This document shows positions 1 through 5,733 of a stretch of 5,733 nucleotides of DNA, piece by piece (positions within the stretch are counted from its first letter, which is position 1; each line of letters opens with the position of its first letter). The stretch is taken from contig JALRJJ010000024.1 in NCBI GenBank assembly GCA_023255095.1, forward strand, positions 1 to 5,733, read 5' to 3'. This DNA is from a bacterium (lineage in GTDB: Bacteria > Fidelibacterota > Marinisomatia > Marinisomatales > Marinisomataceae). The notes under the pieces were generated by a model that was given only the letters and a program-made list of their open reading frames with translations, was not told where the DNA came from and did not search any database. Made by a program: the position numbers and the translations under genes.

Positions 1-1
1 T

Positions 2-454
2 AATAAAAAGCTTAGTATTATTTCTATAATATCTAATAATACCGTCTCGAATGAAATTAAAAACTTTTTGATGAAAAATAATATACAGACAAATATTTAT
101 GAAAATAAATCAAAACTTGAAACATATTTTTTCAACGATGCTAATTTTATATTCTCATTAGGATACATGAAGAGCATACCAAATAATATTATTGCTAAAT
201 TTAAAATTATAAATCTTCATCCTTCATTTTTACCTGCCTATAAAGGTTTAATGACCCACAAAAGAGCTCTAATTAATAGAGAAAAATTTGGAGGATTTAG
301 TATTCATTTGGTTACAAAATTCCTTGATGAGGGTAAAATTTTAACTCAAACTAAATATAGAATTAGATCGAATAACGAAAAAGGCTTAATCTCCTTACAT
401 AAAAAGTTAGAAAACAATCTAGTATATTCGGAGCTTATAAAGATTCTAAACTAA
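2..454 (+). CDS. purN: Phosphoribosylglycinamide formyltransferase, partial (5' end off the left edge)
   Basis: PurN transfers the formyl group of 10-formyl-tetrahydrofolate to GAR, the third step of de novo purine synthesis, in the cytoplasm. The frame is open to the left edge, so the ATG at 68 is internal and not the start. About 150 codons remain of a family usually 190-215 long; the first strand of the nucleotide-binding fold is missing. Early in the visible part is an ISNN stretch like the family's V-I-S-N strand. The signature [12 protein letters not shown] follows, with the catalytic Asn at 212-214 and His at 218-220, then a LDEGKIL segment whose Asp (326-328) matches E. coli Asp144. 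The THKRAL and GFSIHLVT stretches favour PurN over methionyl-tRNA formyltransferase. The gene converges with the ndk remnant: its TAA (452-454) overlaps the opposite TAG (451-453). The family call is firm; the 5' end cannot be seen. Confidence 0.93.
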   Translation, partial: NKKLSIISIISNNTVSNEIKNFLMKNNIQTNIYENKSKLETYFFNDANFIFSLGYMKSIPNNIIAKFKIINLHPSFLPAYKGLMTHKRALINREKFGGFSIHLVTKFLDEGKILTQTKYRIRSNNEKGLISLHKKLENNLVYSELIKILN

Positions 455-643
455 TTCGGCCCCTGAAAAGAAAAAGCTTATTTCAATTGCTGCATTTTCT
501 GGAGAGTCACTTCCATGAACTGAATTTGCTTCGATAGACTCTGCATACAATTTTCTTATTGTTCCCTCTTCTGCTTGTTCAGGGTTAGTTGCGCCCATGA
601 TTTTTCTGTAATTAGAAACAGCATCGCTACCCTCTAAAACTTG
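451..643 (-). pseudogene. ndk: Nucleoside diphosphate kinase, 3' fragment only (5' half missing)
   Basis: Intact Ndk moves the terminal phosphate between nucleoside triphosphates and diphosphates through a phosphohistidine. Read on the minus strand, this piece gives QVLEGSDAV, then [19 protein letters not shown], then [18 protein letters not shown] and an FFFSGAEL end. These are unmistakable Ndk C-terminal motifs. The active-site His of NSVHGSDS is encoded at 515-517. Only about 63 of the usual 140 or so residues are present. The N-terminal half, including the conserved I-K-P lysine strand, is absent. Upstream on this strand the frame stays open to about 735, but the residues no longer resemble Ndk and no start codon is visible; alr lies on the other strand there. 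The likeness ends at 638-643, where a polA tail begins on the other strand. The piece cannot make a working kinase by itself. It is a relic, or half of a chimeric join, rather than a gene in its native setting. Confidence 0.9.
637..643. other. Junction between inverted ndk and polA fragments
   Basis: Minus-strand Ndk homology runs from 451 up to the Val/Gln codons at 638-643. Plus-strand PolA homology begins at the Lys/Leu codons at 637-642. The switch therefore falls within about seven bases of sequence that fit both genes, which would be consistent with a microhomology join. Both genes are cut at this single point and are in opposite orientation. Confidence 0.75.
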
Positions 644-687
644 ATGTACCGATAAAAATAGATTATGGATCTGGAAAATCTTGGTTC

Positions 688-691
688 GAGG
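688..691 (+). promoter_or_regulatory. Ribosome binding site deciding the alr start
   Basis: GAGG lies seven bases before the ATG at 699 and inside the last codons of the polA fragment. It supports ATG 699 rather than the in-frame TTG at 681, which has no comparable upstream purine box. Confidence 0.6.
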
Positions 692-698
692 CTCATTG

Positions 699-1802
699 AT
701 GAAATATTTTGGTCCTAAATTTTTAATAAACCTTAATCAGTTATCATCAAATTATGATTTAATTAAATCTAGAATTGATAATTGTGATATAATGGCTACG
801 GTAAAAGCTAATGCTTATGGACATGGGGCTATTCAAATAGCAAAAACTCTAGAAAAAAAGAATGTGAGGTATTTAGCTGTCTTTACTTTGGATGAAGCAA
901 TTGAACTGAGAAATGCAGGTATTAAATCAAATATTTTTATTTATTCTAGACTAACTATTGAGTCATTAAAAATCGCAAGTAAATTAAATTTGACTTTAAA
1001 TATTTCATCCTTTGATGATTTAAATTTTCTGAAGAATAACGATTCTGAAAATGTAAAAGTTCATTTAAAATTTGATACAGGGATGACAAGATTAGGAGTT
1101 GATGCTGGTAGAGCAAAGGAATTCCTTTCTGAAATAAGTAAAGTTAGAAATATAAATATTGAGGGTATTTATTCTCATTTTTCTACTGCTGATGAAGGTG
1201 ATTTAAGCTATGCTAACAAGCAATTGAACTTATTTAATCAAGTAATTGTTATCGCTAAATCGTTAAATATTATTCCGACATTTATACATTGCAGTAATAG
1301 CGGAGCCATTTTGAATCTTCCTGCTTCAAGATTTAACCTCGTAAGGGTAGGAATGCTTTTATATGGATCATATCCATCTGATGAAGTACCTAAAGATTTG
1401 AACATCAAACCTGTAATGAGTTTCACAGCACCTGTCGTTGAAATTAGAAATGTTCTAAAAGGAACGCAAATAAGCTATGGAGGAGTCTACGCGACTACTA
1501 AAGATACTCAGATAGCAGTTGTTCAAGCTGGATTTGCTGATGGAGTTCCTAGACCATGGTTCGAAAAGGGGTATGTTTTATTTAAGAATCAAAAACTTAA
1601 AATAACTGGAAGAATTTGCATGGATCAACTTATGATAGATGTTGGTGAAAAGAGTATTCAATATGGAGATGAAGTATTGATTTTTGGAATCTCCGAAGAT
1701 CATGGAGAAATAAATCTAAATGAAATTTCTGATAGTATAAATTCTACACCTTATGTGCTTATGACAGCTGTTGGTCAGAGACCTAAAAGAATTTATTATT
1801 AG
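699..1802 (+). CDS. alr: Alanine racemase
   Basis: This PLP enzyme interconverts L- and D-alanine in the cytoplasm and supplies D-Ala for peptidoglycan. The protein is 367 residues, the usual length (about 360-370), and looks complete. The PLP-lysine motif [10 protein letters not shown] has Lys36 as Schiff base. [10 protein letters not shown] follows near residue 130, then HCSNSGA, and then RVGMLLYG at the end of the TIM-barrel domain. The C-terminal beta domain has ISYGGVY with the catalytic Tyr260, GFADGVPR and [13 protein letters not shown] chose ATG 699 because of GAGG seven bases upstream and because it overlaps the polA stop as TGATG; TTG 681 would add only six residues. The start codon probably receives ribosomes from polA in the native locus. 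No terminator with a GC-rich stem directly follows, though a T7 run (1803-1809) and an inverted repeat do. I see no frameshift or missing motif. Confidence 0.96.
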   Translation: MKYFGPKFLINLNQLSSNYDLIKSRIDNCDIMATVKANAYGHGAIQIAKTLEKKNVRYLAVFTLDEAIELRNAGIKSNIFIYSRLTIESLKIASKLNLTLNISSFDDLNFLKNNDSENVKVHLKFDTGMTRLGVDAGRAKEFLSEISKVRNINIEGIYSHFSTADEGDLSYANKQLNLFNQVIVIAKSLNIIPTFIHCSNSGAILNLPASRFNLVRVGMLLYGSYPSDEVPKDLNIKPVMSFTAPVVEIRNVLKGTQISYGGVYATTKDTQIAVVQAGFADGVPRPWFEKGYVLFKNQKLKITGRICMDQLMIDVGEKSIQYGDEVLIFGISEDHGEINLNEISDSINSTPYVLMTAVGQRPKRIYY

Positions 1803-1810
1803 TTTTTTTA

Positions 1811-1884
1811 TGAGGAGCAAACTAATTAACCAAGGGTAAGAGAAAGGAATTAAGAGGTAATTTATTGTATTAATTTGCTCCTCA
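1811..1884. repeat. Long inverted repeat between alr and the tRNA
   Basis: TGAGGAGCAAA (1811-1821) is repeated as its exact reverse complement at 1874-1884. After one mismatch the pairing continues for four more base pairs (1823-1826 with 1869-1872), giving 15 pairs over 16 positions. The enclosed loop of about 42 bases is purine-rich and contains no open frame of note. As RNA it could form a stable long-loop hairpin after the alr stop. I see no flanking target duplication, so a mobile-element origin is not supported. A 3'-end processing or termination structure for alr is possible but unproven. Confidence 0.7.
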
Positions 1885-1903
1885 ATCATCAAATGATTCT
1901 TTT
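1884..1903 (+). terminator. Weak terminator-like hairpin before the tRNA promoter
   Basis: AATCAT (1884-1889), a CAA loop and ATGATT (1893-1898) form a six-pair, AT-rich stem, followed by C and four T. It sits directly after the right arm of the larger inverted repeat. The stem is weak and the T run short, so it is only a candidate for ending alr transcription. Confidence 0.25.
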
Positions 1904-1912
1904 AAAAAAAAG

Positions 1913-1940
1913 TTCCCAATTTAAAATATTTCTTTATAGT
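1913..1940 (+). promoter_or_regulatory. Candidate promoter for tRNA-fMet
   Basis: TTCCCA (1913-1918) as a -35 box and TATAGT (1935-1940) as a -10 box are separated by 16 bases. Transcription would start about five bases before the tRNA. The -35 matches four of six consensus bases and the -10 five of six. In sequence this AT-rich, chance matches are common; the position is what makes it credible. Confidence 0.45.
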
Positions 1941-1951
1941 TTATGGCAGAT

Positions 1952-2025
<74 letters not shown>

Positions 2026-2034
2026 CTAACTTTC

Positions 2035-2040
2035 AAGGAA
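2035..2040 (+). promoter_or_regulatory. Ribosome binding site of the M19 dipeptidase
   Basis: AAGGAA lies five bases before ATG 2046 and ten bases after the tRNA. It fixes the start. Longer readings of this frame pass through the tRNA and have no purine box. Confidence 0.65.
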
Positions 2041-2045
2041 AATCC

Positions 2046-3251
2046 ATGCATCCAATTAAATTCATTCTAATAATTTTAATTTCATTTATGACTTTCAATT
2101 GCAATAATCAAGATCAAGCTTTGAAACAGAAAGCTGTTAGCTTATCTCAAAAATATATAATTACTGATGGGCATATAGATGTACCATGGAGAATATACAA
2201 GAGCGGATATGAAGACTTGTCTAAAAGAACTCCTTCTGGTGAATTTGACTATGTTCGATCAAAAGAAGGTGGGCTAGATGCTCCCTTTATGTCAATTTAT
2301 GTCCCATCTTCCTATCAAGAAACAGGTGGAGCCAAAGAAATGGCAATTGAGTTAATTGATTCTGTGAAAAGAATTGCAAATGATCATCCTGATAAATTTG
2401 AAGTTGCTTATAGTACATCTGATGTAGAAAGAATTTTTTCAGAGGGAAAAATTGCCCTTCCGATGGGAATGGAAAATGGTGCACCAATTGAAGATGATTT
2501 AAAAAATATTGAATTTTTTTACAATCAAGGTATTCGCTACATCACTCTTACTCACGCTAAAGATAATGCAATATGTGATTCCTCATATGACACTACTGGA
2601 ACACATCAAGGACTAAGTGATTTTGGTAAAGAAGTTGTACGCGAAATGAATAGAGTTGGTATTATGGTGGACATTTCTCATGTATCTGACAAGGCATTCT
2701 ATCAAGTAATGGAAGTCACTCAAGTTCCAGCCATTGCTTCTCATTCATCATGTAGACATTTTACACCTGATTTCGAGAGGAACATGAATGATGATATGAT
2801 TAAAAGGCTTGCTCAAAACGGAGGAGTTATACAAATCAATTTTGGTTCAACTTTTGTAACGAAAGATTCTCAAGATAAAAGAAATTATAATTCAGAATTA
2901 GTTGCTCAATTCGCTAAGGAAAATGATCTTAATGAAGGTGATGAAGAGTTAGTTGCTTACACGAAGAAAATAGCTGAGGAAAATCCTATTTTTTGTGATG
3001 TTACTGATGTAGCAGATCATTTTGACCATGTTGTTAAGTTGGTTGGTATTGATCATGTAGCTTTTGGTTCTGATTATGATGGAGTAGGTGATTCATTACC
3101 ATATGGGCTTAAAGACGTTTCTTCTTATCCAAATCTGATTTATCATCTTCTTAAAAGAGGTTATTCTGAAGAAGATATTGAAAAAATCTGCTACAAGAAT
3201 GTTTGGCGTGTTTGGAATGCAACGCAAGAGTTTGCTAAAAATAATCAGTAA
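2046..3251 (+). CDS. Membrane dipeptidase (peptidase family M19), predicted lipoprotein
   Basis: The M19 (renal dipeptidase type) enzymes are two-zinc amidohydrolases that cleave dipeptides, including those with a C-terminal D-residue. The protein has 401 residues, normal for bacterial members. The N-terminus is a short basic start, a hydrophobic run (about residues 6-17) and Cys19, so it is probably lipidated and exported. The lipobox (TFNC) is atypical, with Asn before the Cys. Metal ligands known for the family are all present: DGHID (His43, Asp45), GMEN (Glu143), DISH (His212) and ASHSS (His233). The substrate-side Arg245 lies in FERNMND, and Asp343 lies in FGSDYDG. It is preceded at 20 bases by tRNA-fMet and may be read through from the tRNA promoter. 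Its stop (3249-3251) directly abuts the stop of the opposite methyltransferase. The true substrate, whether recycled cell-wall D-dipeptides or imported peptides, cannot be told from sequence. Confidence 0.93.
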   Translation: MHPIKFILIILISFMTFNCNNQDQALKQKAVSLSQKYIITDGHIDVPWRIYKSGYEDLSKRTPSGEFDYVRSKEGGLDAPFMSIYVPSSYQETGGAKEMAIELIDSVKRIANDHPDKFEVAYSTSDVERIFSEGKIALPMGMENGAPIEDDLKNIEFFYNQGIRYITLTHAKDNAICDSSYDTTGTHQGLSDFGKEVVREMNRVGIMVDISHVSDKAFYQVMEVTQVPAIASHSSCRHFTPDFERNMNDDMIKRLAQNGGVIQINFGSTFVTKDSQDKRNYNSELVAQFAKENDLNEGDEELVAYTKKIAEENPIFCDVTDVADHFDHVVKLVGIDHVAFGSDYDGVGDSLPYGLKDVSSYPNLIYHLLKRGYSEEDIEKICYKNVWRVWNATQEFAKNNQ

Positions 3252-3992
3252 CTAAGATATTAATTGTCTTAATCTTTCAAAAACTACAGCGCTTACTGCT
3301 GAAGAAACATTCAATGAATTCATTTTATTTGACATTGGAATAGTGGCTAAGAAATCTGAGTTTTTTAAAACTAATTGACTCACTCCATTTCCTTCGCCAC
3401 CAAAAATAAGCACCACTCTTCCTTTAAGATCTATTTCATACCAGTTTTTAGATTTGATATTATTTTCAAAACTTGTAACCCAGAAATCTTCACTCTTAAA
3501 AAATTCAATACATTGATTAATGTTGCGAACGCAAAATAGAGGAATTTTTGAAAAACCACCTTGACTAACCTGTGCAACCGCACTTGTCATTGAAACGCTA
3601 TTGTGTTCAGTGATAATAACGCCATCGATGTTTGCTGAAGCACAAATTCTAAGAATTTGACCTAAATTGTGAGGGTCTTGTACTTGATCAAGGATAACAT
3701 AACACTCATCGTTTTTCTTTCCTTTAGGTAAATCATTAAAAACTTCTACTGTGCATTCTACCAGAACTCCTTGAGATCGATTTGAATCAATCTTTTTTGA
3801 AAAGTCAGTACTATTCATCAGTTCATAATTCAATTTATTTTTTGTTATTAATTCCGAGATAGTTTTTTGATTTGCTGCAGGCGAATCTTTTTCAATATAG
3901 ATTTTATCAATTTTTATGATATTTGATTGCATGGCGTCAATTGACCCATTAAATCCGTAAATTGAAATCTTATGTTTAGTTGAATTGTTCAT
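3252..3992 (-). CDS. rlmB: SpoU-family 2'-O-ribose RNA methyltransferase (RlmB/TrmH type)
   Basis: SpoU (SPOUT) enzymes use S-adenosylmethionine to methylate a ribose 2'-hydroxyl in rRNA or tRNA. RlmB acts on G2251 of 23S rRNA (E. coli numbering). The protein has 246 residues, typical of RlmB. An N-terminal substrate-binding domain (residues 9-85, beginning ISIYGFNG like the family's I-Y-G-x-x) is followed by the knotted catalytic domain. Motif 1 is LDQVQDPHNLGQILRIC (101-117, Asn109 and Arg115). Motif 2 is LIFGGEGNGV (195-204, Glu200). Motif 3 is IPMSNKMNSLNVSSAVSA (218-235, with the S-L-N-V-S core). The N-terminal domain favours RlmB over TrmH or TrmL, but the exact target is inferred. No Shine-Dalgarno sequence precedes the ATG, and only 26 A/T bases separate it from the divergent arfB. 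Its 3' end abuts the M19 gene with no gap. Confidence 0.9.
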   Translation of the reverse strand: MNNSTKHKISIYGFNGSIDAMQSNIIKIDKIYIEKDSPAANQKTISELITKNKLNYELMNSTDFSKKIDSNRSQGVLVECTVEVFNDLPKGKKNDECYVILDQVQDPHNLGQILRICASANIDGVIITEHNSVSMTSAVAQVSQGGFSKIPLFCVRNINQCIEFFKSEDFWVTSFENNIKSKNWYEIDLKGRVVLIFGGEGNGVSQLVLKNSDFLATIPMSNKMNSLNVSSAVSAVVFERLRQLIS

Positions 3993-4018
3993 TATAAATT
4001 AAATTTAATAATAAAATT
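3993..4018. promoter_or_regulatory. Divergent start region between rlmB and arfB, A/T only
   Basis: All 26 bases between the two start codons are A or T. Possible -10 boxes exist in both directions: TATAAA at 3993-3998 for arfB, and TATTAT on the minus strand at 4008-4013 for rlmB. Neither gene has a purine-rich ribosome binding site. Two separate promoters with normal leaders do not fit, so very short or absent 5' leaders are likely. The -10 choices are guesses in such a biased stretch. Confidence 0.4.
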
Positions 4019-4417
4019 ATGATAAAAATTAAAGATTCGGATTTAGAATTTAAATTTGTTAAATCTCGAGGTCCAGGAGGGCAAAATGTTAACAAAGTTT
4101 CCACAGCAGTTCAATTAAAGTTTAAAATTGATACTTCAAACCTCTTAGAAAAAGATGTTATACTTTTCAAAACAAATTACCCGAATAAAATATCAAAATC
4201 AGGATATATAATTATTTATGCTCAAAATCATAGAACTCAAAATCTCAACAAAAAAGAGGCTATTAATAAACTCCATAAGTTGTTTTCTGATATTAACATT
4301 CCAGTCAAAAGGATTTTAACAAAGCCTTCAAAAAGTTCAGTTGAAAAGAGACTTCAGACAAAGAAAAGAAAATCTTTACTAAAGAAAACCAGAAGAAAGG
4401 TTATAAATGAGGCTTAA
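4019..4417 (+). CDS. arfB: Alternative ribosome-rescue factor B (peptidyl-tRNA hydrolase)
   Basis: ArfB (YaeJ, related to mitochondrial ICT1) enters ribosomes stalled on mRNAs without a stop codon and hydrolyses the peptidyl-tRNA. The protein has 132 residues (E. coli 140). The catalytic loop SRGPGGQNVNKVSTAVQL carries Gly20-Gly21-Gln22. The release-factor fold continues with a YAQNHRTQNLNKKEA segment around residues 67-81. There is no codon-recognition domain, which separates it from RF1/RF2. The C-terminus is a long basic tail (about residues 102-128, KSSVEKRL then KKRKSLLKKTRRK), the part that lies in the empty mRNA channel in ArfB. It starts 27 bases from the divergent rlmB start without a visible ribosome binding site. 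It overlaps the next gene by 11 bases (ATGAGGCTTAA), so the two are probably translationally coupled. Confidence 0.93.
   Translation: MIKIKDSDLEFKFVKSRGPGGQNVNKVSTAVQLKFKIDTSNLLEKDVILFKTNYPNKISKSGYIIIYAQNHRTQNLNKKEAINKLHKLFSDINIPVKRILTKPSKSSVEKRLQTKKRKSLLKKTRRKVINEA
4395..4400 (+). promoter_or_regulatory. Ribosome binding site of the unknown exported protein
   Basis: GAAAGG lies six bases before ATG 4407, inside the end of arfB. It is one of the clearest purine boxes in the right-hand gene cluster and supports ATG 4407 as a real start. Confidence 0.55.
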
Positions 4418-4946
4418 ATTATTAATACTACTTATTATTTGCTTTCTTCAATCTCAAGAAATAGAGAAAAACGAAATTATCTTGAAAAACTTTTACCAAA
4501 ATGATTTTTCTGATTTGGAACTAATCTTTATTGCAAGCATTAATAAAAATATTAATTTTGAATCTGATAATTCTATTATGTTAAGAAATAATTTAAAGCT
4601 TTCAGCCCCAACTTATGACCGTTTTAATAGACTGAATAATCAGGGTATGTATTTACCATATAAAAATAATAGCTCGATATATTTGGATTTTAACATTGAA
4701 GGATTCATGCAGGCGAGCAGATATATTTTAGAAAATAATTCAGATAATACTACTTCATTTTTTAAAGATGATTATGAGAAATTTACATACTTTAATACTC
4801 GCAAAGGTTATATAGATGCTAGGAATTATTTTAGGGACCCTTGGAACCAAAAGTCTTTTCAGGATTATATAAACCACATGTATGTTCCTCCATTTATTAA
4901 ACACCAAGAAATCAATACAATCTATGATTCTAAAAGATCTAATTAG
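4407..4946 (+). CDS. Unrecognised predicted exported protein
   Basis: I do not recognise a family. The 179-residue protein begins with MRLK and a hydrophobic run (LLILLIICFL, residues 4-14), then QSQEIEKN. This looks like a Sec signal peptide with cleavage near residues 16-17; Cys12 is inside the hydrophobic core, so lipidation is not convincing. The mature part is rich in Asn, Phe, Tyr and Asp, with clusters such as YDRFNRLNNQGMY and RNYFRDPWNQKSFQDYINH. It has no further membrane span, no Cys and no obvious metal or nucleotide motif. It overlaps arfB by 11 bases and murE by 23, and has a good ribosome binding site, so it is very likely translated in one unit with both. Its place before murE hints at, but does not show, a periplasmic or envelope role. 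In compact genomes the neighbour may be incidental. Base composition is like its neighbours. Confidence 0.75.
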   Translation: MRLKLLILLIICFLQSQEIEKNEIILKNFYQNDFSDLELIFIASINKNINFESDNSIMLRNNLKLSAPTYDRFNRLNNQGMYLPYKNNSSIYLDFNIEGFMQASRYILENNSDNTTSFFKDDYEKFTYFNTRKGYIDARNYFRDPWNQKSFQDYINHMYVPPFIKHQEINTIYDSKRSN

Positions 4947-5733
4947 TTTTTATATCGAAGAAAAAAAATTAAATAATTTATTTCTCGAAATAATTGATCG
5001 TCCAGTTTTAGGGATTGAAACAAATTCTCAAAAGATTAAAAATGGGTATATTTTTATCGCAATTAAAGGAGATAAAATTGATGGAAACAATTTCATCAAT
5101 GATGCAATTGACAACGGAGCAATTTGTATTTTTTCGGATTCTGCTAAAAAAGAATATTTTATCGATTCAATTCCAATTTTTCCAGTTTCTGAACCAAGAG
5201 AATTTGTTGGAAAAATATGTTCAAGATTTTTTGGTTATCCTCAAAAAAATATTAAAATAATTGGAATAACAGGAACAAATGGTAAAACTTCAACGATTTC
5301 TATTTTAAAAAATATTTTCGAAGCATCCGGTAAAAAGACACTTCAGGTTGGAACTTTAGGTTTGGTTCCTAAAATTCTTGATGATTACAACGGATTAACT
5401 ACTCCTGACACAGTTGAAGCTTACAAAATATTGAACAAAGCCGTTGAGAATGCGTATGAATACGTATTATTTGAAGTCTCATCTCATGCATTAGTTCAAA
5501 ATAGACTTAGCAATATTAAATTTAGAATTGCTTCTTTTACTAATATTTCAAGAGATCACTTAGATTTTCATAAAACGTTCGAAGATTATTTTCTTGCTAA
5601 ATCTAAAATTTTTCATTCCATAGATTTAAATGGCAAGAAACTAATAAATATAGATTGTATGTATGGTCAAAGATTGAATGAAATTGTTGTACCGCCATCA
5701 ATTGCTCAGTCCGCAAAAGTTGCGCTCGATAGG
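4924..5733 (+). CDS. murE: UDP-MurNAc-tripeptide synthetase, partial (3' end off the right edge)
   Basis: MurE is a cytoplasmic ATP-dependent ligase that adds the third residue (meso-diaminopimelate or L-Lys) to UDP-MurNAc-L-Ala-D-Glu. The frame is open from ATG 4924 to the edge, 270 codons of about 480-500. The N-terminal UDP-binding domain has TNSQKIKNGYIFIAIKG and DGNNFI (about residues 33-57). The central ATPase domain has GITGTNGKTST (114-124, P-loop Lys121), TTPDT (159-163), EVSSHAL (184-190, His188) and FTNISRDHLDFH. Lys226 in FLAKSKIF aligns with the carbamylated Lys224 of E. coli. The motif that tells diaminopimelate from lysine enzymes (D-N-P-R) lies beyond the edge, so the amino acid is undetermined. 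ATG 4924 overlaps the previous gene by 23 bases and has no strong ribosome binding site. I prefer it because the residues after it (MILKDLISFY) fit the MurE N-terminus and no later ATG precedes the UDP-binding motif. Confidence 0.93.
   Translation, partial: MILKDLISFYIEEKKLNNLFLEIIDRPVLGIETNSQKIKNGYIFIAIKGDKIDGNNFINDAIDNGAICIFSDSAKKEYFIDSIPIFPVSEPREFVGKICSRFFGYPQKNIKIIGITGTNGKTSTISILKNIFEASGKKTLQVGTLGLVPKILDDYNGLTTPDTVEAYKILNKAVENAYEYVLFEVSSHALVQNRLSNIKFRIASFTNISRDHLDFHKTFEDYFLAKSKIFHSIDLNGKKLINIDCMYGQRLNEIVVPPSIAQSAKVALDR

Larger units (their letters stand above)
637..699 (+). pseudogene. polA: DNA polymerase I, extreme C-terminal fragment
   Basis: The plus-strand frame immediately before alr reads [18 protein letters not shown] and then TGA (697-699). 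This matches the conserved C-terminus of DNA polymerase I; E. coli PolA ends LDVPLLVEVGSGENWDQAH. The likeness starts with the K-L pair at 637-642. Upstream the same frame runs into sequence that is clearly ndk on the other strand and reaches a TAG at 613-615. So only about 20 codons of a protein of roughly 900 residues are present. The TGA shares bases with the alr ATG (TGATG, 697-701), the kind of overlap expected for a native polA-alr pair. This suggests that the sequence from about 640 rightwards is a genuine locus that lost its left part. The match is short, but the terminal W-x-E-A-H pattern is distinctive. Confidence 0.75.

Noticed and set aside
68..100. ATG 68 as the purN start
   Set aside because: The frame is open to the left edge and the residues before it (ISNN region) fit PurN, so 68 is an internal Met.
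641..669. Possible alr promoter, TTGATG with TATGGA 17 bases later
   Set aside because: The boxes lie inside conserved polA C-terminal codons and across the suspected junction. The match is no better than chance in AT-rich sequence.
681..698. TTG start six codons upstream for alr
   Set aside because: ATG 699 has GAGG at proper spacing and overlaps the polA stop. Family proteins begin close to the F-x-x-I-N-L strand, so the extra residues are not needed.
1238..1426. Minus-strand open frame of 62 codons inside alr
   Set aside because: It lies wholly within the strongly supported alr gene, has no known motif and has no ribosome binding site. It is a shadow frame.
1811..1884. Inverted repeat as ends of an insertion sequence or miniature element
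   Set aside because: Only 42 bases lie between the arms, no target-site duplication flanks them and no transposase is nearby. It is kept as a structural repeat only.
2287..2487. Minus-strand open frame of 66 codons inside the M19 gene
   Set aside because: It overlaps well-conserved M19 coding sequence including the GMEN metal site, and its composition is that of a shadow frame.
5015..5260. Plus-strand open frame of 81 codons before the murE P-loop
   Set aside because: The murE frame covers the same bases and carries the UDP-binding motif there. The 81-codon frame has no recognisable motif.

Overview
This is an AT-rich window (about 30% GC by eye) holding ordinary bacterial housekeeping genes packed very tightly. 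It suggests a small, streamlined, Gram-negative-type genome: there is a predicted lipoprotein, a peptidoglycan ligase (murE) and an alanine racemase (alr). The base composition and compact layout would fit an uncultivated marine plankton lineage. I cannot fix the phylum from sequence alone; an FCB-group lineage such as Marinimicrobia or an AT-rich proteobacterial clade are only guesses.

Left part (1-699): the 3' portion of purN runs in from the left edge. It converges, with overlapping stop codons, on the 3' half of ndk on the minus strand. The ndk reading frame loses its family likeness at about 637-643. At the same point a plus-strand reading frame begins to match the extreme C-terminus of DNA polymerase I (polA, last 19 or so codons), whose stop overlaps the alr start as TGATG. 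Two genes of opposite orientation are therefore both decapitated at one spot. This is the strongest anomaly in the window: either a rearrangement breakpoint or, more likely, an assembly or amplification chimera.

Middle (699-3992): an apparently complete alr is followed by a short intergenic stretch with a long inverted repeat, then an initiator tRNA (fMet). Only 20 bases after the tRNA begins an M19-family membrane dipeptidase with a lipoprotein-type signal sequence. It converges with zero spacing on a SpoU-family 2'-O-ribose RNA methyltransferase (RlmB/TrmH type) on the minus strand.

Right part (3993-5733): a 26-base spacer made only of A and T separates that methyltransferase from a divergent, overlapping run of plus-strand genes. 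These are arfB (ribosome rescue peptidyl-tRNA hydrolase), an unrecognised predicted exported protein, and murE, which runs off the right edge. The overlaps (11 and 23 bases) suggest a single transcription unit.

The functional themes are cell wall supply (alr makes D-alanine, murE adds the third stem-peptide residue, and the M19 peptidase can cleave dipeptides with a C-terminal D-residue) and translation (tRNA-fMet, rRNA methylation, ribosome rescue). I see no CRISPR array, mobile element, phage gene or defence system, and nothing that I would call a previously undescribed system.
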